A stretch of DNA of 21,250 nt, from positions 1 to 21,250 of the forward strand of contig DBTL01000047.1 in assembly GCA_002307035.1 (NCBI GenBank), in the 5' to 3' direction. Positions 8,389 to 16,327 of the stretch are shown piece by piece; positions within the stretch are counted from its first letter, which is position 1, and every line of letters starts with the position of its first letter. The notes beneath the pieces are model-generated. The model was not told where the DNA came from, searched no databases, and saw only the letters and a program-made list of their open reading frames with translations. The stretch comes from Bacteroides sp. UBA1317. Lineage in GTDB: Bacteria; Bacteroidota; Bacteroidia; Bacteroidales; Bacteroidaceae. A program made the position numbers and the translations under genes.

Positions 8389-8846
8389 TGTGTAATATCT
8401 ACTGGCTTGACTTCGGCCAGCCAACCAATTTTCACATCAGTTTGATTGTCGTATTTGGGATAGAAAGGTTTGATGTCTATTACCGGGGTACCGTCTAGCA
8501 TATCAGCATTTTCAAAATAGAGGATATTCTTTTCTATTTTTTTTAGAGGAACAATGGAGAAGCCGATTTTGTTGGGACGTTTGGGCGCACGTGTAGCAAA
8601 TACTCCGTGAGGTTTTGTGTCCATAAATGGAATAAGTTGAAGTACATAGCCTTCCACTTTGTGAAACTGATAGATTAAGATGATGTGTGAAAAACCTTCC
8701 AGATCTTTAAGTCCTTCTGCATATTTTTCATCAACTTCTACTCTTCCTTCAAAGCCGATGGCACCTGTGGGTTGCACAGGCATTCCTTCTATATGGATGT
8801 GTGGAGAGTGTATTACTCCAATGGGCTCTAGTGTTATTAATTCCAT
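8361..8846 (-). CDS. trmO: tRNA (t6A37-N6)-methyltransferase, short form
   Basis: The 161-residue protein belongs to the TsaA/TrmO family (UPF0066 fold). TrmO uses S-adenosylmethionine to methylate N6-threonylcarbamoyladenosine at tRNA position 37, giving m6t6A. Family motifs are visible: the N-terminal IGVIHSP (9-15), RAPKRPNKIG (86-95) and DGTPVIDIKP (118-127), which build the SAM and substrate pocket. It is shorter than the 235-residue E. coli enzyme and lacks its C-terminal domain, so it is a core-domain-only version. The start at 8846 (MELITLEPIG) precedes the first conserved strand directly. It lies downstream of tRNA-His, behind that gene's terminator, so it should have its own promoter, which I could not place with confidence. 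Its 3' end sits in a long inverted repeat. Confidence 0.88.
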   Translation of the reverse strand: MELITLEPIGVIHSPHIHIEGMPVQPTGAIGFEGRVEVDEKYAEGLKDLEGFSHIILIYQFHKVEGYVLQLIPFMDTKPHGVFATRAPKRPNKIGFSIVPLKKIEKNILYFENADMLDGTPVIDIKPFYPKYDNQTDVKIGWLAEVKPVDITQLRSDDRFK

Positions 8847-9004
8847 TCTTCTCTATTATTATATATTGTGTAAATAGAAAAGCAAAAACTAAGCCATGTT
8901 TTTATCTTTTTGAAAATCAGTGTATTATGCTTTTTATTGAGTTGCTTTTCTTCAATTATGTAGGTATAGAGAAGGGACATGCACAAAAATGTAGCGCTAA
9001 AACA

Positions 9005-9038
9005 AAAAAAGCTCCAGATAAAATCTGAAGCTTTTTTT
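9005..9038 (-). terminator. Intrinsic terminator of tRNA-His (usable on both strands)
   Basis: On the minus strand AAAGCTTCAGA and TCTGGAGCTTT form a stem with a 5-nt loop (9019-9023) followed by a T tract. The plus strand also ends in seven T residues (9032-9038). The hairpin begins about 5 nt after the tRNA CCA end. Confidence 0.85.
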
Positions 9039-9042
9039 AATA

Positions 9043-9120
9043 TGGGGTGGAAGACGGGGCTCGAACCCGCGACCTTCGGAACCACAATCCAACACTCTAA
9101 CCAGCTGAGCTACGTCCACC
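9043..9120 (-). tRNA. tRNA-His (anticodon GTG), CCA encoded
   Basis: The minus strand folds into a complete cloverleaf: acceptor GGTGGACG with CTTCCACC, D stem GCTC/GAGT, anticodon stem TTGGA/TCCGA with loop TTGTGGT (anticodon GTG), T arm GCGGG-TTCGAGC-CCCGT, and a genomic CCA. The extra G (-1) opposite C73, the identity element of histidine tRNAs, is present at 9120. Acceptor pair 6:67 is a C-U mismatch. The gene has its own promoter upstream and terminator downstream. Confidence 0.95.
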
Positions 9121-9144
9121 ATATTGCATTTCTCTAATGCGGTG

Positions 9145-9175
9145 CAAAGATAGAGAATATCTTTGATTCTGCAAA
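9145..9175 (-). promoter_or_regulatory. Promoter of tRNA-His
   Basis: On the minus strand TTTG (9172-9175) is followed after 19 bp by TATCTTTG (9145-9152), a perfect match to the Bacteroides promoter layout. Transcription should start near 9139, about 20 nt before the tRNA 5' end. The box sits between the CapA-like gene and the tRNA. Confidence 0.82.
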
Positions 9176-9195
9176 TAGATTCATTTGTTTTTTAA

Positions 9196-10311
9196 CTAAA
9201 AAGTATACTCATTTATCTCATGGTTGTACTTTCTGAAAAGGGATCGGGAAGTTTCTGTGAAGATTTTCAAGCGATTACGTGCTGCAGGAGGAAGTGAGTC
9301 GTTTGAAATGTTTACAGGTACAAGCATGTGATTTTTCTTTCCCGTCAGAGCAGGGCGGGCAACCCATACCAAACTATAGCTGCAATGGCTCACATAAGTG
9401 GTACTATCTTTGCTCAATTCGAGCTTGAAAAGTAAACCGCCATCTGTATTGGGAGCCGACATGTGTGAAATGAAATTTCCAAGAGAATAGACTACGGCAT
9501 GTTTATTACCAACACTGTCTGTTTGTAATTCCATCGGTTGCACCACGTGAGGATGAGATCCGATAATATGAGTGACACCTTGTGAGAGTAGCCAATTGAC
9601 TAAAGATGTTTGTTCTTTGTTGGGAAGTTGCTTATATTCTTCCCCCCAATGCATGCATGCTATGATAACATCGGGCTTGAGTGCCTGAGCAGCTTTTATA
9701 TCATTGCTCATGATGCTTTTGTTGATGTAGTTCACTACGCTGGGTGAGCTTACAGCAATGCCATTTGTGCCATACGTATAGTTTAGTATAACGATGCGGA
9801 ACCCTTTTTCTTCTATCAGTAAAGGATAACGTAATTCTCTGGTTGCCTGATTAATATAGGTTCCGGCATGAGGAATGCGCAAAGAATCGAGCAGGGAGAT
9901 CGTACGCTCTAGTCCGGCTTTTCTGCGGTCGAGGCAATGATTGTTGGCAGTGAGAAGAATGTCGAATCCTGCATCTTTAATGGCTGAGAGGTATTCGTCG
10001 GGTGCACTAAACTGTGGATACCCTTTGTATGGTTTACCCCCCAGTGTAACTTCCAGATTACCGATTGCTACATCTGCTTTACTAATTTCTTCTTTTACGA
10101 ATTTGAAACATGCAGTATAATCGTATCCGGAAGCAGTGCGAGCAGCATCTATTTGCCCCTGGTGTTGCATCAGATCACCGGCAAACAGTAACGTTATTTT
10201 TTTAGAAGCTACACTATCTCTTTCTATAGCAATGCCGGCCTTCTCTTGAGATGCCGAACTGCAGGAGTATGAAAGCAGCAGAATAAGAAGAGGAAAGGAG
10301 AAAGCTCTCAT
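9196..10311 (-). CDS. CapA-family lipoprotein (PGA_cap, metallophosphatase-like)
   Basis: The 371-residue protein has a lipoprotein signal (hydrophobic residues 4-13, then LLSYSC with C17 as lipidation site) and one CapA/PGA_cap domain. Motifs of this calcineurin-like fold are visible: FAGDLMQH (43-50), IGNLEVTL (83-90), TANNHCLD (121-128), HWGEEY (221-226) and GSHPHVVQ (251-258); their His, Asp and Asn residues would bind two metal ions. CapA takes part in poly-gamma-glutamate capsule export in Bacillus, but many Bacteroidetes carry single CapA-like proteins without capB or capC, and none are seen here. A function in envelope or polymer metabolism is only a guess. It lies downstream of folD behind a hairpin terminator; I found no clear promoter of its own in 10312-10365. 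Confidence 0.82.
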   Translation of the reverse strand: MRAFSFPLLILLLSYSCSSASQEKAGIAIERDSVASKKITLLFAGDLMQHQGQIDAARTASGYDYTACFKFVKEEISKADVAIGNLEVTLGGKPYKGYPQFSAPDEYLSAIKDAGFDILLTANNHCLDRRKAGLERTISLLDSLRIPHAGTYINQATRELRYPLLIEEKGFRIVILNYTYGTNGIAVSSPSVVNYINKSIMSNDIKAAQALKPDVIIACMHWGEEYKQLPNKEQTSLVNWLLSQGVTHIIGSHPHVVQPMELQTDSVGNKHAVVYSLGNFISHMSAPNTDGGLLFKLELSKDSTTYVSHCSYSLVWVARPALTGKKNHMLVPVNISNDSLPPAARNRLKIFTETSRSLFRKYNHEINEYTF

Positions 10312-10365
10312 TATAGTGTTGGGGATTTAGTGTATAATTTGAGGCAAGTGAGAAAGAAGGTTAGA

Positions 10366-10424
10366 AAAATGAGCGACACTTTATTCCGGTAATATTAGCA
10401 TCGGCAGTTTATATCGCTCATTTT
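10366..10424 (-). terminator. Terminator of the ffh-folD operon with large loop
   Basis: On the minus strand AAAATGAGCGA (10414-10424) pairs perfectly with TCGCTCATTTT (10366-10376), followed by a T-rich end. The stem is 11 bp but the loop is 37 nt, which is long for an intrinsic terminator. Confidence 0.6.
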
Positions 10425-10429
10425 GTTTT

Positions 10430-11320
10430 TTATTTATAGATTGCCTTTTTTCCGGCAAGCAAGGTATTTTTCATTAGCGAGACAATGGTCATCGGTCCCA
10501 CACCACCCGGTACTGGAGTGATGAATGAACATTTGGGTGCAACCTCATCAAACTTCACGTCACCGGTTAGTTTGAAACCTGATTTGGTTTTGTCTGATGG
10601 TACCCGGGTTGTTCCTACGTCGATTACTACAGCACCTTCTTTCACCATATCGGCAGTAAGGAAATTGGGTTGCCCCAAAGCAGCAATAATGATATCAGCT
10701 TCCTGGCATTCTTTTACCAAATCGCGCGAACGGCTGTGGCATACGGTTACTGTTGCATCTCCCGGATAGGCTTTCTGCATCATTAGGGCGGCCATTGGTT
10801 TACCAACAATATTGCTGCGACCCAGTACCACACATTTTTTGCCAGATGTTTCTATCTCATAGCGTTTTAATAATTCCAATATTCCATTGGGCGTTGCTGA
10901 AACATAACAAGGCAAACCAATAGACATCCTTCCCACATTGATGGGGTGGAAACCATCTACATCTTTGCGGTAGTCGATCGTTTCAATTACTTTTTGTTCC
11001 GATATATGTTTGGGAAGAGGTAATTGAACAATGAATCCATCCACGTCGTCATCAGCGTTCAGCTCGCATACTTTGGCAAGCAATTCTTCTTCAGTAACAT
11101 CACTTTCATAGCGGAAGAGCGAAGATTTGAATCCACATACTTCGCAGGCTTTTACTTTTGCTGATACATATGTTTCGCTTCCACCGTCATGTCCGATAAG
11201 TATTGCCGCCAGATGAGGACGTTTTCCTCCTTTGGCCACAATGTCGGCTACCTCGGCGGCTATCTCTAACTTTACTTGTTCAGAGATTGCTTTTCCATCA
11301 ATTAATTTATATTCTGCCAT
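10430..11320 (-). CDS. folD: Bifunctional methylenetetrahydrofolate dehydrogenase/cyclohydrolase
   Basis: The 296-residue protein is a full-length FolD. It interconverts 5,10-methylene-THF, 5,10-methenyl-THF and 10-formyl-THF in the cytoplasm, with NADP(H), supplying C1 units for purines and formyl-Met-tRNA. Family signatures are visible: YVSAKVKACE (51-60, catalytic Tyr51 and Lys55), DGFIVQLPLP, the dinucleotide-binding segment GRSNIVGKPMA, and the C-terminal PVPGGVGPMT. The N-terminal MAEYKLIDGKAIS begins directly with the conserved first strand, which supports the start. The gene begins 15 bp after the stop of ffh on the same strand, so the two are very probably co-transcribed. Nothing unusual is seen in the protein. 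Confidence 0.96.
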   Translation of the reverse strand: MAEYKLIDGKAISEQVKLEIAAEVADIVAKGGKRPHLAAILIGHDGGSETYVSAKVKACEVCGFKSSLFRYESDVTEEELLAKVCELNADDDVDGFIVQLPLPKHISEQKVIETIDYRKDVDGFHPINVGRMSIGLPCYVSATPNGILELLKRYEIETSGKKCVVLGRSNIVGKPMAALMMQKAYPGDATVTVCHSRSRDLVKECQEADIIIAALGQPNFLTADMVKEGAVVIDVGTTRVPSDKTKSGFKLTGDVKFDEVAPKCSFITPVPGGVGPMTIVSLMKNTLLAGKKAIYK

Positions 11321-11335
11321 ATCTTGAGTTATTCG

Positions 11336-12658
11336 TTACCGTTTCATTTTCGGCATCATTTTGCCCACTTTGCTTCCGGTCACCATCTTCATCATTTTGC
11401 GTGTCTCTTCGAATTGCTTCAGCAGGCGATTTACTTCCTGAATAGTGGTGCCGCTTCCCTTTGCTACACGCGTGCGGCGCGATCCATTGAGCAAAGCAGG
11501 GTTTGAACGTTCTTTCGGAGTCATGGAATGAATGATGGCCTCTATGCTTTTGAAGGCATCGTCATCAATATCGATGTCTTTGATAGCCTTACCTACTCCC
11601 GGAATCATTGATGCCAGGTCTTTCAGATTACCCATCTTTTTGATCTGTGCAATCTGGCTAAGGAAGTCGTTGAAGTCAAATTGATTTTTAGCTATTCTCT
11701 TCTCTATTCGTTTGGCTTCTTCTTCGTCAAATTGTTCTTGCGCACGTTCTACCAGTGAAACAATGTCACCCATGCCAAGAATACGGTCGGCCATACGGGC
11801 GGGGTGAAATTGATCGACAGCATCCAGTTTCTCACCTGTTCCTACAAATTTGATAGGCTTGTTGACTACCGAGCGTATAGATAGTGCGGCACCACCGCGG
11901 GTATCACCATCAAGTTTGGTTAGTACTACTCCATCAAAATCTAGGCGGTCATTAAACTCTTTAGCTGTGTTTACAGCATCTTGTCCCGTCATTGAGTCGA
12001 CAACAAACAGAATCTCATTCGGATTAATAGCTTCTTTGATCGCTGCTATCTCGTTCATCATCTGCTCATCTACAGCCAGGCGACCGGCTGTGTCGACAAT
12101 AACCAAATCATATCCTTTGGCCTTAGCCTCTTTAATTGCATTTCGGGCGATTGATACAGGATCTTTGCTGTCGATTTCCGAGTAAATAGGCACTCCGATT
12201 TGTTCGGCAAGAACACGTAGCTGTTCGATAGCAGCAGGGCGATATACATCACAAGCAACAAGCAAAGGATTCTTTCCTTTTTTACTTTTGAGCATTCGCG
12301 CCAACTTGCCCGAGAATGTAGTTTTACCCGAACCTTGCAACCCCGCCATCAAAATTACCGCAGGCTGTCCTTTCGTGTCTATATCTACAGTTTCGCCTCC
12401 CATTAATTGAGCAAGTTCGTCGTGCACGATTTTTACCATCAACTGGCTGGGCTTTACGGCAGTAAGCACGTTTTGGCCTAATGCTTTTTCCTTCACTGTA
12501 TCAGTGAAAGTTTTAGCCACTTTATAGTTTACATCGGCATCTAGCAGAGCTTTGCGCACATCTTTTAGTGTCTCGGCTACATTGATCTCGGTGATTTTGC
12601 CTTCACCTTTCAGAATCTTAAACGACCTCTCGAGTCTTTCGCTTAAATTATCGAACAT
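11336..12658 (-). CDS. ffh: Signal recognition particle GTPase (Ffh/SRP54)
   Basis: The 440-residue protein binds 4.5S RNA and signal sequences and delivers nascent membrane proteins to FtsY. Domains in order: N helical bundle (1-85), G domain with P-loop AGLQGSGKT (105-113), DTAGR (189-193) and TKLDGD (247-252), and the Met-rich M domain (about 300-440) containing GSRRTRVAKGSGT, part of the RNA-binding helix-turn-helix, and ending in a MMKMVTGSKVGKMMPKMKR tail. Length and motifs are normal. It is the first gene of the ffh-folD unit; a -7 box lies about 50 bp upstream. The RNA partner is not in this window. Confidence 0.97.
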   Translation of the reverse strand: MFDNLSERLERSFKILKGEGKITEINVAETLKDVRKALLDADVNYKVAKTFTDTVKEKALGQNVLTAVKPSQLMVKIVHDELAQLMGGETVDIDTKGQPAVILMAGLQGSGKTTFSGKLARMLKSKKGKNPLLVACDVYRPAAIEQLRVLAEQIGVPIYSEIDSKDPVSIARNAIKEAKAKGYDLVIVDTAGRLAVDEQMMNEIAAIKEAINPNEILFVVDSMTGQDAVNTAKEFNDRLDFDGVVLTKLDGDTRGGAALSIRSVVNKPIKFVGTGEKLDAVDQFHPARMADRILGMGDIVSLVERAQEQFDEEEAKRIEKRIAKNQFDFNDFLSQIAQIKKMGNLKDLASMIPGVGKAIKDIDIDDDAFKSIEAIIHSMTPKERSNPALLNGSRRTRVAKGSGTTIQEVNRLLKQFEETRKMMKMVTGSKVGKMMPKMKR

Positions 12659-12706
12659 ATATTAATCACAAATTACAAATTATCTAATTTTCGGTTCTTA
12701 AGGATG

Positions 12707-12714
12707 CAAATGTA
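12707..12714 (-). promoter_or_regulatory. -7 box upstream of ffh
   Basis: TACATTTG on the minus strand fits TAnnTTTG, about 49 bp before the ffh ATG and just after the MATE gene stop. No good -33 TTTG is visible, so this is a partial match. Confidence 0.45.
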
Positions 12715-12730
12715 CGAAAATTCCATTTAT

Positions 12731-14053
12731 TTATATCCTTTTATTCTGCCATTTTGCCTTTTTAAAGTAGATATAGCTCGCCACAAGTAGCAGGCAATAA
12801 TATAAAATTTCTGTGGTAAAGCAAATTTCTACCGGAGCGCGTAGCCATACTCCAACAATAAAAACATACATCATGTAAATGGAAAGAGTGATTACTTCGA
12901 TCATGAGTGCAGAGCGGGTATTGCCCGTTCCTGAAATACCGTTGAACAGAATATTTGCGACAGAAGCGATGAGCATAGCGATGCCTATGACATAAACAGC
13001 TGTTACGGATTCGGTAATCAAAGCTGCTTCATTGGTATATATTGAGAGTATTGCTTGTGGAAAAATTGAGATGACAACAACCAATGCCAGCATTAACAGG
13101 AAAGAGAAGCGGGCGATCTTTTTTATTAACGGCATGACGTGCTGAATGTCATTCGAACCAATGGCATTACTTACTAGACTATTGGTTGCCGTAGACAGTG
13201 AGCTAACCGGAATCATCATAACAATATAAATGCTTCGTACAATATTGGCTATGGCAAGTTCGCGCTGTCCTAACCGTTCTACGGCAGCAAAAAAGGCAAA
13301 CCATGTTGCCATCGATAAAAAGTATTGAAGCATGGTGAAACATGAAATACTTAGAATTCTTTTCAATAATTCGGGCTGAAACGAACGAAAGCGATTCAAT
13401 CCGTATTTCTTAAAATCAACGGTAGTATATGTATAGATGAGGAAAAAGACAATGGAAGATGCTTCTGCAATAACGGAAGCGATAGCAGCACCTTTTATTC
13501 CCATTTCGGGGAATCCGAATTCTCCGAATATGAGCACATAGTCGAGTACCACATTCGTCAAGGCCATTACTATGGCATTAATTGTTAGTACTTTTGTACG
13601 GGTGGTACCTATATAAAAAGCGCGAAACATGACATTGAGAAAAGAAAAGAAGAAACCGAAAACCCTCCAATGAATAAATTCCATTGTGGCATCGTATATG
13701 GTTTCAGACGAGACTAGCAACCGCATGATGTTTCCACCGAAAAGACGGGTGAAGCCAAAGAGTAGAAATGCCATAACCATCAGAAACATGATGCCTTGGA
13801 TCATGACAGGTCCTACCTCCGCATATTGTTTTTCTCCATTGCGACGGGCAATCATGATTTGAGAACCGGTGCTGAAACCAAAAGCGACAGTGAAAATACA
13901 GATATAGAACAAGCCTCCCATGGCGGAGGCTCCCAAGGCTACTTCACTGACACGTCCCAGAAAGGCTGTATCAGTAACGTTGATGATGTTTTGTGCCAGA
14001 AGACTTAGCAAGATCGGGAAACTAACGTTCCAGATTTGTTTGTTGGTATACAT
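12731..14053 (-). CDS. MATE-family efflux transporter
   Basis: The 440-residue inner-membrane protein has about 12 hydrophobic segments in two similar halves, as in the multidrug and toxin extrusion family (Na+ or H+ driven drug export). The start MYTNKQIWNVSFPILLSLLAQNIINVTDTAFLGRV is the classical MATE N-terminus (P and N in TM1, D in VTDTAFLG), followed by GSQIMIARRNGEK; the second half contains NILFNGISGTGNTR. Substrate is unknown. It stands alone as a transcription unit: the rho terminator lies upstream, and a TATCTTTG box is placed 22-29 bp before its ATG. Its stop is only about 70 bp before ffh. Confidence 0.92.
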   Translation of the reverse strand: MYTNKQIWNVSFPILLSLLAQNIINVTDTAFLGRVSEVALGASAMGGLFYICIFTVAFGFSTGSQIMIARRNGEKQYAEVGPVMIQGIMFLMVMAFLLFGFTRLFGGNIMRLLVSSETIYDATMEFIHWRVFGFFFSFLNVMFRAFYIGTTRTKVLTINAIVMALTNVVLDYVLIFGEFGFPEMGIKGAAIASVIAEASSIVFFLIYTYTTVDFKKYGLNRFRSFQPELLKRILSISCFTMLQYFLSMATWFAFFAAVERLGQRELAIANIVRSIYIVMMIPVSSLSTATNSLVSNAIGSNDIQHVMPLIKKIARFSFLLMLALVVVISIFPQAILSIYTNEAALITESVTAVYVIGIAMLIASVANILFNGISGTGNTRSALMIEVITLSIYMMYVFIVGVWLRAPVEICFTTEILYYCLLLVASYIYFKKAKWQNKRI

Positions 14054-14074
14054 AAATACTTAAGTTTGCTGTTT

Positions 14075-14082
14075 CAAAGATA
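14075..14082 (-). promoter_or_regulatory. -7 box of the MATE gene
   Basis: TATCTTTG on the minus strand matches the Bacteroides -7 consensus. It lies between the rho terminator and the MATE ATG and implies a leader of only about 15 nt. A -33 TTTG at the proper distance is not seen. Confidence 0.5.
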
Positions 14083-14094
14083 CTATTTTTTCAA

Positions 14095-14138
14095 AAATAA
14101 AGGAGCGAAAATGATCATTCATCTCCGCTCCTTTATTT
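14095..14138 (-). terminator. Intrinsic terminator of rho
   Basis: AAATAAAGGAGCG (minus strand 14138-14126) pairs perfectly with CGCTCCTTTATTT (14107-14095), a 13-bp stem with an 18-nt loop, followed by more T residues on the minus strand. It lies about 20 bp after the rho stop and before the MATE promoter box. Confidence 0.85.
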
Positions 14139-14158
14139 GCTTTATATTGTTTCTGCTG

Positions 14159-16327
14159 TTAGCTGTTCATGCTCATCAGAAATTCATCGTTGTCTTTCGT
14201 CTTTTCTAAGCGGTCTTTAACGAAATCCATTGCTTCAATCGGGTTCATGTCCGATAGATATTTGCGTAGAATCCACATACGGTCGAGTGTTTGCTTGTCT
14301 AGGAGCAAATCGTCGCGTCGAGTGCTCGAAGCTACAATATTCACGGCCGGGAAGATTCGTTTGTTAGACAAGTTACGATCGAGCTGAAGCTCCATGTTAC
14401 CTGTTCCTTTGAACTCTTCGAAGATAACTTCATCCATTTTCGAACCCGTATCGATAAGTGCGGTAGCTAAAATGGTCAGCGAACCTCCGTTTTCAATGTT
14501 ACGGGCAGCTCCGAAGAAGCGTTTAGGTTTGTGGAGTGCATTTGCATCTACACCACCCGAGAGTACTTTACCCGAAGCAGGAGATACAGTATTGTATGCG
14601 CGGGCTAAGCGGGTGATGGAGTCGAGGAAGATCACTACATCGTGTCCGCATTCTACCATTCTTTTCGCTTTCTCCAACACGATGCCTGCTATTTTTACGT
14701 GGCGTTCTGCCGGTTCGTCGAATGTGGAAGCAATGACTTCAGCATTTACGCTACGAGCCATGTCGGTAACTTCTTCCGGACGCTCATCGATGAGCAACAT
14801 AATCATGTATACTTCCGGATGATTGGCTGCTATAGCATTTGCGATTTCTTTCAGCAAAATCGTTTTACCGGTTTTGGGCTGAGCTACGATCAAGCCGCGT
14901 TGTCCTTTACCAATCGGAGCGAACAAATCGACTACACGGGCTGACATAGAATCGGAGTATCCTCCTCGGCAAAGTTTGAACTTCTCATCTGGGAAAAGAG
15001 GTGTGAGGTGCTCGAATGGAACGCGGTCACGTACAAAAGTAGCGTCGCGGCCATTGATCTTTGATACTTTAACCAAAGGAAAATATTTTTCTCCTTCTTT
15101 CGGAGGACGAATAGCTCCTTCAACCACATCACCGGTTTTTAAACCGAATAGTTTAATTTGTGATTGAGAAACATAAATATCATCAGGAGATGCAAGATAG
15201 TTATAGTCTGATGAACGTAAGAATCCGTATCCGTCTTGCATAATTTCCAAGACACCGGTTCCGATCAGAATATCTTCAAATTCGTAAGCTTTTTCACGCT
15301 CAATAATCTTGCGTTCCGGACGTTCAGGAGCTGTAGCTGCTTCAGCCGATATAGGTTTTTGAATTGGCGGACGTTGTTGATTATTGTTTTGTGGATTGTT
15401 GTTATTGTTGTTGTCGCGCGGACGGATGATGCGCTTGGCTTGCATTTGTTGTTCTTGAGCTACGGCAGGTTCAACTTTGGTAGCTTCAAATTTGCCGAGT
15501 AACTCAGTGGGCAATTCCATCTTTTCAGAAGGCAATTCTTCGATTGGCACAAAGTCGTCGTCAGCATCCACTAGTATGGGGCTCTCTTCTTCCTTTTCCG
15601 GTTGAATAACAGGTCTTATAGGCTTAATAGGCCTGTTTAGGGCCTGTGGCGCTTGCTGTCCTTGTGAAGCGGTTTGCTGTCCTTGCGGCTCTTGTTGTCC
15701 TTGTGCTTGAGGCGTTTGAGGCGTTTGTGGTGCTTGCTGTACTTTTGCTGCTACTTGCTGTACCTTTGCCACTGCTTGCTGTGTTTGTGGCACTTGTGCT
15801 ACTACTACAGGAGCTTCAATTGCTACTTCAGTTTTTACAGCCTCTTTATTTTCGCTTTTTGTTTTCTTTGGGCGACCTTTGCGTTGCTTCGGATCAACTT
15901 GTTCGATTTTAGCCTTAGCTACGTCTTCTGCCGGTTTTGCCGGGGCAGCAATAACAGGTTTAGGTCTGTCAGTCGTTTCAATTTTTGGAGTAGTTGGAGT
16001 CGGTTTCTGTGCAGCGGGTTGTGGCTTCGTTACCGGAGCAGTTTTTTCTGGTCGGCTTATTTCGCCATTTTTAGATGCTGAGAAAACTTTGTCGGCTCCT
16101 TCTTTTTTTACATTAACGCGAGAGCGTTTTTTGTTGTCGTCTTTGCGATCCTCTTTAATTTTGTCGGCAGCTATTTTCTTTGTAGCGCCCACGATGGCTT
16201 GTTCATCGAGAATCTTGTAGACTAGTTCTTCTTTCTTAAGTGAGTCTGTTTTTTTGATGCCCAATTCTTGGGCAATAGTTTGCAGTTCCGACAAGTTTTT
16301 GTCGTTCAATTGAATGATGTTATACAT
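14159..16327 (-). CDS. rho: Transcription termination factor Rho with large disordered insert
   Basis: The 722-residue protein is a hexameric RNA-dependent ATPase that ends transcription. Order of parts: Rho_N helical domain (1-45, SELQTIAQELGIKKTDSLKKEELVYKIL), a Lys/Pro/Gln/Asn-rich low-complexity insert (about 55-345), the RNA-binding cold-shock-like domain (350-425, GYGFLRSSDYNYLASPDDIYVS), and the ATPase domain with Walker A QPKTGKT (483-489), LLIDERPEEVTDMAR (511-525), Walker B VVIFLDSITRLARAYN (564-579) and the Q/R loops. E. coli Rho is 419 residues, so about 300 residues are extra. A Bacteroides thetaiotaomicron Rho with such a region has been reported to phase-separate. Inside the insert, heptads of the type QQxxAKV occur near 184-204 and an Asn tract at 306-311. 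A long leader precedes the gene. Confidence 0.97.
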   Translation of the reverse strand: MYNIIQLNDKNLSELQTIAQELGIKKTDSLKKEELVYKILDEQAIVGATKKIAADKIKEDRKDDNKKRSRVNVKKEGADKVFSASKNGEISRPEKTAPVTKPQPAAQKPTPTTPKIETTDRPKPVIAAPAKPAEDVAKAKIEQVDPKQRKGRPKKTKSENKEAVKTEVAIEAPVVVAQVPQTQQAVAKVQQVAAKVQQAPQTPQTPQAQGQQEPQGQQTASQGQQAPQALNRPIKPIRPVIQPEKEEESPILVDADDDFVPIEELPSEKMELPTELLGKFEATKVEPAVAQEQQMQAKRIIRPRDNNNNNNPQNNNQQRPPIQKPISAEAATAPERPERKIIEREKAYEFEDILIGTGVLEIMQDGYGFLRSSDYNYLASPDDIYVSQSQIKLFGLKTGDVVEGAIRPPKEGEKYFPLVKVSKINGRDATFVRDRVPFEHLTPLFPDEKFKLCRGGYSDSMSARVVDLFAPIGKGQRGLIVAQPKTGKTILLKEIANAIAANHPEVYMIMLLIDERPEEVTDMARSVNAEVIASTFDEPAERHVKIAGIVLEKAKRMVECGHDVVIFLDSITRLARAYNTVSPASGKVLSGGVDANALHKPKRFFGAARNIENGGSLTILATALIDTGSKMDEVIFEEFKGTGNMELQLDRNLSNKRIFPAVNIVASSTRRDDLLLDKQTLDRMWILRKYLSDMNPIEAMDFVKDRLEKTKDNDEFLMSMNS

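Noticed and set aside
9005..9038. A separate small RNA or attenuator for trmO
   Set aside because: Position right after the tRNA CCA end and the T tracts make it simply the tRNA terminator.
15646..16081. Plus-strand frames encoding very hydrophobic, membrane-like peptides
   Set aside because: They are the antisense of the Gln/Lys/Pro-rich Rho insert; the Leu/Val/Phe content follows from that composition.
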